From: Polytrichum commune
Taxonomy: Eukaryota; Streptophyta; Polytrichopsida; Polytrichales; Polytrichaceae
Direction: 5' to 3'
Assembly: GCA_950295325.1 (NCBI GenBank)
Contig: OX485803.1
Span: forward strand, 23,806,001-23,870,000
DNA length: 64,000 nt
The translations under genes and the position numbers were made by a program. Position 1 is the first letter of the stretch. Every line of letters starts with the position of its first letter. Under the pieces are notes generated by a model. The model did no database searches. It was not told the DNA's origin and was given only the letters and a program-made list of their open reading frames with translations. Of this stretch, positions 23,483-33,299 are shown piece after piece.

Positions 23483-26400
23483 TCAAACTGTAGGTGGTAC
23501 AAGCCTAGGCGCTTTGCATACTTCGGTGAGGTTCTTCGCCAGTATACTCGCCGGGTCGTTGTTATTACATGTTGCGGATCCAGGGAAGATTCCAACTTGG
23601 CCTAATGTGAACACGCTGTTGTTCTGGTACAAGCCCAATATGTTCTTGATCGAATCTACGATAACCTGTGCCTTCACTGCATATACAACAAAATGTATGT
23701 GTGTTAGAAATACGACAAACCACACAAAACATTCATGAAATTATATGGAATACTCCCTATAACCTGCAGTAATGTCATGCTCTTCTTCAAAAGTCATGAT
23801 AAAACCGGTTTAGATTCGGCGGTTATATGTATACCTGGTCCAGGCTTCTTGAGGTCAACGATGTCCTTAGCGGCCTTGCCTGCCTTGCCCACGGTGGCGT
23901 TCAACGAGGTCCAGGTAGCGTTGTTCAAGTTAGGCAAGGCACCGGCAGCAGCAGCAGCCTGGTAGGATTGCAGGGTCGTGTTGAAGCCACTGTACAGGTT
24001 ACTGTTGATGCCACCAATCTCGTACTTGTAAGTGGAGATCTGTCTGGCTTCAATAGCTCCAGGTGCATAGATGCCCTGGGCAAACAAGGCAGCCACACCC
24101 AGACCCACGACGGCTAGAGTGCCCACCCATGAGGCGAATTGGCGAGCAAACTGCTTCCAGTTCACACCTGCTGCCCCTTCCAACAATCCCACTCCGACAA
24201 TAGCACCAGTGACGCACTGGCTGGACGACTGTGGCAGCCCATATTGAGCAGAGATCATGATCACCAAAGCTGTTGCTAGCTCCGCAGCGAACCCTCGAGT
24301 TGGCGTCAGCTTAGCCAACTGCACTCCCATAGCCCGTGTCACATTGTACCCGTAAGTTGCCAAACCGACGACGAGACCAACAGCTCCAATTAGCACAACC
24401 CAGACGGGGGGAGACACATTCTTCGAAAGCTTGCCAGTGTTGTATACATCCCAGATTGCAGCCAATGGACCAGCCATGTATCCCACTTCACCGGCGCCGT
24501 GTGCGAAGATGACACAGATGGCAGAAAACACCTGAAAGAGGAAATCTTAGTCTGAGCACTAACTAAAAGCACGAGAGAAATTATCAGCCAGTCCAATCCT
24601 ACAGACTAAAATTCCTTCACCTTAATGCTCCCATGATCACAGGGTTGCAACAGACTCCCTATACCCACAACACCACACACCTGAAGGTAGCTGAATGCAT
24701 ACTCCACTCGCGGCTCAAACACCTCTGCCCTTTCGTGGATAGCGTTGATGGTAGCATCAGTTTTGACCACTTTGTGGATATCAACGTTTAGACCATGTGT
24801 TGCACCGGCCCAAGCTTTCTGATGCCATGCCTGTTTCTTGATGCCGGATCCTAGCTCAACGGCATCAATGGCGTCGAGTGCTGCCTCTCCCTTCAGATTG
24901 AATTCGCCTGGAACTTTCTCGTTCGATTCAACGCGGGTGCCATCAATATGTGCAATGGGCCTGCCGTTACTGTCAAAAAGTTTCTCGCAGTGCCTCCTGA
25001 GCAACGGCAGGATAATCGCGGCTGCCAAGGCTCCGACGCCAAGAGCGACGAGAGCGGCAATCCAGGCAGCCTTGGCATCGGTCCAGTCGCTGTTCGACGC
25101 CAGTGCCTTCTTGGCACCCTTTGTGAACACGAAGTACATGTTGATGAACACGGTGACGAACACCAAAGGGGGCAACGTCCAGAAAGCAAGGCTGTAAGCA
25201 TTTTTGCGGCGAAGGACCACAGTGCGGACGAGGAAAAAGATGACAGCTGCGGCGGCACCGGTGAGCACGGGTGCGATGAACCACGCCAACACGATAGAAA
25301 CAACACCCTTGTAGGGTGGAAAGTTGGAACCACTGGGATCTTTCTGAGCCCACACAACAGCATTCTTTCCATCCCACACCAAAGCGAAACCTATGATGGC
25401 ACCGACTGCAATTCGCAACAAACGATTCTTTAGTATCTTGCAAAGGTTCTTCAAAAATATAACACGGAGAACATGCATAAAGATGACTGAAATTGACGAG
25501 CTAGCAAACGGTTTATAGTGTCTGTATCACAGCGAAACTGACAGTATATATGCATATGTAGAGTACTGCTTTGAATGCCTAAATCACCTACAACCTCAAT
25601 ACTAATCTCCAGAGTTTCTGAATAGCTTACTGATGGTGTGAGTTGCTGAAGTATTGAGGCCCAAGTAGGAAGACAGAATCTGCCACATAGTGCCGACAGT
25701 CAAAGCACACACCATGCCATAAGCATAAACCTCTGGATTGTTGGTGAAAGCGTTGATATCGGCGATTCCTCCAGCGATAGTATTGGTGGACACACGACCC
25801 AACAGCAGTGCACCGGCGAACTCAAAAATGGCCGCAATCTGCACACGAAATGATCCCTCAAGTCAGAATAGTTTAAAATGGGAGCGTGTAGCGATGCAAA
25901 TGTCTGTAGACGTACTACATGAGGACAATCGCTATAATTGCCGAAAATTAGTTTTACGATTCATGTGCAAGTATATTTGAAGACCATGATGAATTAAGCT
26001 TACCAGCAACGCTTGACGCAGGGTCAAGGTCTTGCTTCCGACAGATGTACCAAACGCGTTGGCGACATCGTTAGAACCTGTCACAAAGCAAGCAGAATGT
26101 GTGAACAGGCATCCTCCTGGTTCGTGCTAGGTCCAATGCTAGCACGTGCAATATCTTCTTCTTCATGATATTCGTGACTCGCAAATCAAATTCGATCTGT
26201 TCGTAATCTCAAACAGCATTGTGATAATACTGTGCATTAGACTACCGGATATTTGTGAGACATCCAAAATGGACCTCATTGCCTTTATTCCATCGCCAGG
26301 CGCCGGAGTTCAAATTGCATGCTTCCTACCGCTGGTTCATAACCTATTGTGACATCTTCGTAGGATTCCTTCCGTCGACACATTGTAGCTACGCCCCATT

Positions 26401-26828
26401 TCACGTAACCACTGATGAGGTTCATGAGTCTTGAAAACATCTATCCACTGACTTGTACGCGAAAGCAAAATGATATGATTGTTGTACTGTAAACCTCATA
26501 TCATGCAGCGCCATCTTAGCTCAATGGAGATGCACGACGACTAACATGAAAATTTAACTAGTGTCGGTTCTCCTACACTGCGGACCAGTGCTCACCGGTG
26601 TCAACGAGCGTACAAACTATTCCCAAATGCAATTCAGAACTCTCCAGGTTTCGGCATTAGCCTTTCGTGCATCGGCCACATCGACTCTGCAATTTGCGAC
26701 TCGACATGATATTCTCAGGTAATAATGACCCAGCACTAGCATTGCTCACCAGTTCCAAATCCGAACCCAAACGCCACGAAAGCGCCCACCACCACCAGCC
26801 ACATGTAATCGTGAAGAACTGCTTCCAT
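23483..26828 (-). CDS. PHO4-family Na+/phosphate symporter, six exons
   Basis: Exons on the minus strand are 26828-26750, 26077-26004, 25838-25631, 25405-24681, 24531-23835 and 23676-23483. All introns are GT..AG, phases agree and the product is 658 aa. PHO4 proteins (PF01384: fungal PHO89, animal PiT, streptophyte PTB) import phosphate with Na+ through two inverted repeats. The first repeat has the signature [17 protein letters not shown] (residues 27-43, across introns 1-2), then [15 protein letters not shown] and [16 protein letters not shown] hydrophilic loop (about 255-345) separates the halves. The second repeat starts [15 protein letters not shown] (372-386), where the usual N-D is G-E, followed by [17 protein letters not shown]. 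Membrane segments fill most of both halves, consistent with a plasma-membrane location. The start ATG gives [10 protein letters not shown], reaching the first membrane helix directly. Antisense frames here are shadows. Confidence 0.93.
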
Positions 26829-26966
26829 CTTGGCTAGCTGGTCGGCGTTCCTGGGCTGCGTTACTCCTGCCCACGACTGGTCCTACCTGCTGCCTGCTGC
26901 CGGTAGCAGATAAGTGCAGGAATGAAACAACATAAATCCGCTCTCTGGTACTTGTATCCTACCCCA

Positions 26967-26973
26967 CTATATA
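26967..26973 (-). promoter_or_regulatory. TATA-like box of the symporter gene
   Basis: TATATAG on the minus strand, about 140 bases before the start codon and followed by a GGGG-rich stretch. Position and sequence fit a core promoter; no transcript data are available. Confidence 0.45.
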
Positions 26974-28102
26974 CCTGGTTACGCCTGCACCGCGGCTGCC
27001 GTACCATGAGCACCGCAGAGCGGGCATGCGGTTTCCTGCAACTCGGCGAAGGCTGCGTCGATGCCCCTGGCCGCCTGTGCAGATCACGACGGTTGGATCA
27101 GCAGCTCTACATACGATCGAGCGTCGGTCGCGGGCATCTAAAGCACGGATCAGCATCTTGTCCTCACAAACCCAACTGGATCGCTAAATATAGTAATCTG
27201 CAGGTGGCATCTCTCCCGACGGTTTTAGCTGCTGAAATCCCTCAACTTGGAACGCACATTCCCGGCATCCTACCTACCGCCAGAGTCTTTCCGTGCATCC
27301 GTAGTACTTTTTTTTCTGTTTTTGGGACCTATTCCATATCCACCTGCACGGTCTAATACTTCCGTGATTAAGGATCATTTTGTCGCCACCGTATGTTGTA
27401 GTTTGGAAATTTCTACAAGACTACATTAATGGCCATTCGAGTGTTGCGGTTGAAGTTCTCGCAAGTGACTGGAGCAAATATCATGAAGCACAGTAAATAG
27501 CATGAGTGAATCTGAGCTTTCTTTTTAAAAGACCAACGAACTTGACAACTTTTGCTTGGCACATCATTAGAGTAGAGGCGCACATAACCAAACCAATCAC
27601 TTAATAGATTTTCAGCCAGATTTGGAGAAGTATAAGGCGGTGCGAGTTTTTCCTTGTGAAGGAAGATAGAAATCAAGATGACGGTAAAAAAAATTTGGAA
27701 ATTTTATTCTTTCAATTGAATTTTTTGTGAATTTTTGAAACCAAAAGTTGGTTGAAATATATTACTAATGCCTATAGTATGTGATAACCGCTCATTTTAC
27801 CCGTTCATTTGTTTTCACTTTAGCACTCAAACTAGGGACATACATCATGTCACTATTGGTTTTGGCTCGATCGAAATTCAGTCCTAGCCTGATCAAAATT
27901 ATGACAGCTCATAAGTTCCCAATGAGAATTTGATCATCAATAAACGTCTCTACTCGAAATGGTCAATAATCTCAGCTTTCACTTGCTTCGAAATTGAAAG
28001 AAATGGTTTGTAGGAGGCCAAGGTAAGTATGAAGAGATGCACATAAACTAAGATATCCCCATATATACATCTCAGAGTTGACCTTAAGCATACTCAACTA
28101 GG
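26974..28102. other. Intergenic between symporter and Tigger element
   Basis: The first 300 bases are GC-richer and probably the symporter's upstream promoter. The rest is AT-rich. No gene recognised. Confidence 0.4.
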
Positions 28103-28104
28103 TA

Positions 28105-29923
28105 CACCCTAACCTTGATAATGTCACACCCTCCGTTTCACCAAAAAGTGTGATATAAACAAGGTGTGACATACTTGATAATGTCACATTTTGTGCATAA
28201 TGTGATATTATCAAAAAATATGTAGAAAATCAAAATATAATTACAATTTTTTAAAAATAACAAATACGAGACTTCAATGTTTTTGAATGTAAAATCTAAT
28301 TCAAAATTGTGAATAACAACAAGAGCACATCATAATGTGTCATTGAGATCAGGTAGAGACCTCTCACTAGAGACAAAAACGCTTCTAATGTCACATTGTT
28401 TTGTTAATGTTAAATGTGCAACACCAATTCTAATGAGTTTGTCATGGATTTTTTCCATTTCTAACAACTCATGAGTGCTGAAAATTTGAGAACCTTGGCT
28501 AGCCATAAAATTCAAAACATCTTTAGCATATTTTTGTGCATTGCTTAGCTTCACTACTTTAGACTCATCATCACTGCTATCAACAATCAATGGGTCCACT
28601 TTCATGGAATCAAGAACCTGTTCGCCATCTTGCACTAATTGCACAAGCTCCTCAGTAGAAAATTCCACCTCAAAATCATCTTCACCTTCCATGTTTATGT
28701 ACTCCAAAGGACAAAGCTTTTCTACAGGCTTGCCTTCAACATCCAAACCCAAATTTAATGCGGCGATGAGTCTACCCAATTCCAAAGTTGCTTCCTCCAT
28801 TTTGGACTTCATACGTTCATCAAGATTGTTTATATCTGCATTCCACTCTGCAGGCAATATGGCGGACTTTCTCCAACAATTTCTAATGGTTTGATCATCT
28901 AATTCATGCCATGCCGCCACACACCATAGCATAGCCTGAAATACATCAACATTCAATTTCCCCAAATCTTCATTTGAGTTGTTATCAATTTGTTGCAAAG
29001 TCCAGGCAACAAGCTTGCGCTTATAACACATTTTGAATGTTGCAATCACTCCTTGATCCAAAGGCTGAACAACTGAAGTCACATTTGGTGGAAGGAACAA
29101 GATAGTGATATGGGAGAGTACAAAAACATTAAACCCATCTATAACTTTCTTGACCTTACCATGAATATCATGGCTTCTTGCATTATCCATAATAATGCAA
29201 ATCTTTTTGTCTTTCAATGCCATTCTTCGGTTCTCACTCTTCACCCAATGTGTAAAAACATCACCATTCATCCAGGCTGTATTGTTAGAATAATAGTGTA
29301 TTGTCCTATTTGGATCAAAATTCCGAGGAAAGCATCTGGGACGCGCTGCTTTGTGAATGAAAACAAGCTTCAATCGCTCCTTCCCTGAGATATTAGTGCA
29401 AAGCCCCAATGTCACACGGTCCTTCTTTTTCTTATTTCCTTTCGCCTTCCCAATATTCAAAGTCTTATAAGGAGAGGCTCTATAATACAAACCTGTCTCA
29501 TCAAAATTGAAGATGTCTTCTGGATCATATTTCTTCAATATGAATGGGATCTTTGCCATGGCCAATGCAACTCCAACTCCATTTGCATCTCCACTTTCTC
29601 CATGCAGATAATTGAAATTACACAAGGCATCCCACTATGCCGAAAGCATTGAATGAGAGCTCATTCAATGACCCCCAATATGCTTTGCTTTAGCCCATGC
29701 TCACCCATGAACAATAATATCGAACCCATGCCCACCCATACAATCCATCCATACTTGATATTATCACATTTACACTACGGATTTTGAAAAAAAATAGTGA
29801 CATTATCAAGGGTGATAGGGATAATAACGAGGGAGTTTTACACTATGAAAATCGGTTTCAAACTTTTAGGTGACAATATCAAGGTGTTCTATTAACAAGG
29901 GTGACATTATCAAGGTTAGACTG
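28105..29923 (-). mobile_element. Tigger/pogo-like DNA transposon with intact TIRs
   Basis: Flanked by TA on both sides (28103-28104, 29924-29925). The left end is CACCCTAACCTTGATAATGT and the inverted right end is CAGTCTAACCTTGATAATGT, two mismatches in about 23 bases. The motif CTTGATAATGTCAC or close variants recurs inside both ends (near 28170 at the left; near 29755, 29800 and 29872 at the right), as expected of multiple transposase-binding sites. The 1,819-bp element carries one minus-strand transposase frame. TA targets and the transposase type agree on a pogo/Tigger assignment. Confidence 0.9.
28330..29625 (-). CDS. Tigger/pogo-like transposase lacking its DNA-binding domain
   Basis: A 431-codon frame whose first ATG, in a good initiation context (GCCATGG), is at 29559, giving 409 aa. 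It is the DDE_1 endonuclease domain (PF03184) of the CENP-B/jerky/Tigger group. The catalytic aspartates are in FNFDETGLYY (29500-29502), IIMDNARSH (29185-29187) and VVQPLDQGVI (29056-29058). An acidic C-terminal region follows (MEGEDDFEVEFSTEEL). The frame opens with LHGESGDA, which in the family lies just after the N-terminal helix-turn-helix domains. An in-frame TAG lies six codons before TTG 29625, and only about 300 bp remain to the TIR, so the DNA-binding half is deleted. As it stands it should not recognise its own ends. Confidence 0.88.
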   Translation of the reverse strand: MCNFNYLHGESGDANGVGVALAMAKIPFILKKYDPEDIFNFDETGLYYRASPYKTLNIGKAKGNKKKKDRVTLGLCTNISGKERLKLVFIHKAARPRCFPRNFDPNRTIHYYSNNTAWMNGDVFTHWVKSENRRMALKDKKICIIMDNARSHDIHGKVKKVIDGFNVFVLSHITILFLPPNVTSVVQPLDQGVIATFKMCYKRKLVAWTLQQIDNNSNEDLGKLNVDVFQAMLWCVAAWHELDDQTIRNCWRKSAILPAEWNADINNLDERMKSKMEEATLELGRLIAALNLGLDVEGKPVEKLCPLEYINMEGEDDFEVEFSTEELVQLVQDGEQVLDSMKVDPLIVDSSDDESKVVKLSNAQKYAKDVLNFMASQGSQIFSTHELLEMEKIHDKLIRIGVAHLTLTKQCDIRSVFVSSERSLPDLNDTL

Positions 29924-30183
29924 TACACCTTTTACACCTCTTACTAGGGGTGAAAGATAGCATGGGGAGAAAATACAGTGGCTGAATCATGGTTTAAAAC
30001 GATGGTGGGTTATAAACTAATAAATTATCTATATTAAAATGTAATATGATAATGTATCAACAAAATAGTATTATTCTTGACAAGATATTGATATTGTAAT
30101 GATATCATATTTTTTAAGCCACTAACATTCATTTTCACATTAAAAACATTGATCTTGTATTCCTAGTTTTGATGTTCATATAT

Positions 30184-30962
30184 GAGCATTCACGGCTGGG
30201 GTACTACTTTTGGGTGTCTAACGGTTAAAGGACTAAATTGGATAACTTTATATAGTTGGTGTGCTTAGATTTGTATTGTGGAGCATATTTTGGATCATAC
30301 CTACATTTAATATTCCATATTGAGTACACCGACAAAGTTAATTTACAAGGAATAGGGTTATCTAAGATATCATTTTGATTCCTTAACGGACATCCATGGG
30401 TGATGTCAAAATTGTTGATCTTAGGATCAAGGAATAAAAAGGACAACAAAAATTAATTGAAATGATCCCGATTTTTTTCCTCACAATTATCGTTCAATTA
30501 TGTACCAATAGAACTAAAAATGTATTGCATACCAATTCTATAGCTTTACATATGACACCAAACATGGCCACCAGTTTACAATAACATGACTACATGAAAA
30601 ATGAGCGTTTAATATTAGAATTGGACATACAAATATATATGTGTGGACACATGACACTTACACCAAGGTACTAGGATGGAAAACATGAAATAATGAAATT
30701 GCTATTGATGTGGCCCAAACAAGTCATATGACATCTTTACAAGTCCTATGACCTATCTACTCATTTCATAAAGGATGTATCTATTATTGGTGATTATTGG
30801 TTATTATTTAATATTATTCTTGATAAGTCTTATGACCTATCTACTTATCTATTTAGAATTTATTGATCAAATAATAATAAATCATGATAAATGCCGAGAT
30901 CTAATGCGACATAATCCTTAATTCCTTTGTCCCAAAAGTAGTACCCCAATCGTGAATGGCCC
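30184..30962. mobile_element. TIR element, probable hAT type
   Basis: The ends are inverted copies of about 30 bases: left CATTCACGGCTGGGGTACTA and right (inverted) CATTCACGATTGGGGTACTA, then ACTTTTGGG in both. CATATAT flanks both sides (30177-30183 and 30963-30969), a 7-bp duplication possibly 8 with one change. The 779-bp interior is AT-rich and non-coding. Confidence 0.7.
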
Positions 30963-32030
30963 CATATATTATTGTGCGTTCAAAAATGACATGGATCAAA
31001 AGAAAATTAAATTGATCAAACAATTTGTGGTACATGATAGAATTATAGTGTGAGGGGGGGGGCCACAAGCACAGTCAAGTGGATAACTCCAGTATCATGC
31101 ATATGTTTAAGTGATTAAGAACTCTATACTAAGTTTGAATTGTGAAGGGAAAAATCATAAACATTTTAAAAACACATTGATTTACAAAGCCTTGAAGAAA
31201 TTCATGTTGACAAATTGTTTTAAAGAAAATTCTACATATTTTACAATATGGTACAAGTGATGTGCAAGTGAGTGATATTAAATAAGTATTGTCTAAAATT
31301 TGTTTAAAGTATGATAAAATCAAATTGATGTTTTTCTACAAAATTTTGTAATGATGCTTTTAGGTATATAATGAATTCAATGAATATGAAAAAAGCTCCA
31401 ACTTCAAAATATTTATGGTCATGAAATCTACATCTAGAACCAAATTTAGCCATTACCTTTTGAGCATCAATTTTAATGATAAGCTTTGAAGATCTCATCT
31501 TGATATTTTATATTTTAGTATCTAACACAACAATGGAGGTCCCCATTAAAAATTTATAATTTAAGTATGAAGGGTGTAGCCAATTATGTGGTTCAACACA
31601 AGGTTGGTTGACTCCTGAGGTGTCATGATCATTGAGGTTAGTGAGTGTTAGATGGTCACTTTAAGCTTTGCACCATCATCTTGTAGATTGCAAAACACAC
31701 AATTAGTGTGAGATGATTGCCAATTCCAAATCACGTATGTAGTTTTTTTCCTCATAATTTATGGAGCTCATATGAATATCTTGTTCATTGTCAACGTATT
31801 GATTCGCTTGCACATTAAATGGTTTTATGGTTCTCCTCCACCTCTGCTCCCACCACTTATGTTGACTATTGAGCCTATAATGGTTGACATACTTTGAGCA
31901 TGTAATCCAATCTCTTTTAAACACATGTCATTTTGGTCTCAGTTTTTACATCCACACCTAACTACACACCACTCAAATATAATTGTCCTTTTAGAAAAAG
32001 TGACCATGATAGGCCCACATACCTTAGAAC

Positions 32031-32440
32031 CACGGGGAGGTCACTCCATTGTCAAGTTGAAAACCACGTGCAAACAAAAAAATCTACTTTTTCTAAGTTG
32101 CATCAACAAAATGGGTCAAACTTTTATCAAAAAAAATTTATGAGTACATATACATGTTATCTATTACATAGTAAAAATTGATAACCAAAATTGAAAATTT
32201 GTTTTTTCTAGAAAACATACCGTTTCTAATTAGAATGACGCAGAATTGAACTAAAAAAATTACTAGAAAAAAATGGAGATGACTAAAAATTTCAAAAAAT
32301 ATACAAAAGATATTATCAATGAATATGTATATATAGAAAAAATATCATAATTTTTTAAATGATCTATGGCATATAATATAGGGGTAGCAAACTTTGTTCG
32401 CACGTGGTTTTCAACTTGACAATGGAGTGACCTCCCCGTG
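32031..32440. mobile_element. Young hAT-type MITE
   Basis: Perfect 8-bp target duplication CTTAGAAC at 32023-32030 and 32441-32448. The TIRs, beginning CACGGGGAGGTCACTCC, are identical for 41 bases, then one mismatch, then six more matches. The 410-bp interior is AT-rich and non-coding. Such well-preserved TIRs mean a fairly recent insertion. The terminal sequence is shared with the MITE at 21413-21972. Confidence 0.93.
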
Positions 32441-32515
32441 CTTAGAACATGCCCCAAATGATTGAAAAGAACTAGGATGATGGGCAATTGAGAGGAAGGC
32501 CATACACTTTTGAGT

Positions 32516-32803
32516 ATGCCATTTTAAAATGGAGATCGGTGGGCCAAGGCCAAATAATTTAGGCCTTAAGACATGCCCCACGCTTAGGATGCTTGGTTTC
32601 AAAATGGGTTCCTCTTTTTTTCGTTAGAATTGTTTGTTTTCAACTCCAATTCAAAACAAAGATTTTAAGCCTTACTAAACTACCATCTTGGATCAGATTT
32701 GAAAACAAATGATTGAACCCAAGCTTCCCAAGATTAGGCAGATTTCAAGGCCACAATTCTTTACCTTGGCCCACCAATCTCCATTTTGAAACTGCCATCC
32801 TTG
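32516..32803. repeat. Inverted repeat unit, possible MITE
   Basis: About 40 bases around AAAATGGAGATCGGTGGGCC (32523 on) recur inverted at about 32752-32792 with few mismatches, with weaker similarity outward. I could not find a target duplication. It lies in the block that interrupts R1 copy 1. Confidence 0.55.
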
Positions 32804-33299
32804 GCAAACATGTGTGGCCTCCACATGAGACCATGATTTTCGCTTTGGTGATTTGAGACAAAAATCTGGTTCAATTTGCGAGTCGTCTAGACTCTAGAAC
32901 GCTCTTTGGTCCTATGAGTGTCAAAGCAGACACATGGCAAGCCATTGTTGAGAGTCACTGCAGACAAACGGTTCATCTGGAGTTTCAGTTGGTAACGATT
33001 ATTATTAGACTACAAAAGTGAAACAATATCCTGCTAGCTCCAAATTTAGCTTCGTTCTTTTCATTCTTTTCCAGCTAAAAGGAGCCTTCTTGGTTTCACA
33101 CTAAGCCCAATGTGAGTGCTAACCTAGTAGAAGTCTTGCGTTGCCCTTTCTTGTGAGTAAATGCATTTCAAGTGAAACTTATGTCTTTTCAACCAAAAAT
33201 TGAACGTGTATAACTTCACGTGTGACATGTGTGTGTGACGTATAATTAGAGGGCAACCTATGATTTGAGAATGTCACCAAAAATTGAATCAAATTTAAA

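Larger units (their letters stand above)
31655..33265 (+). repeat. R1 dispersed repeat, copy 1, with nested insertions
   Basis: 31655-32030 matches the first 350 bp of the R1 family (landmarks AACACACAATT, TTGACTATTGAGCCT, CATTTTGG, CCACTCAAATAT). 33005-33265 matches the R1 continuation seen unbroken at 45490-45740 (ACAAAAGTGAA, ATCCTGCTA, CCAGCTRAAGGAG, CCCTTTCTT). Between them lie the hAT MITE at 32031-32440 and a further block up to about 33004. Confidence 0.75.

Noticed and set aside
24838-25443. Frames of 96-161 codons overlapping symporter exon 4 in other frames
   Set aside because: They are shadows of the GC-rich PHO4 exon; the minus-strand frame with PHO4 motifs and consistent splice phases explains the DNA.
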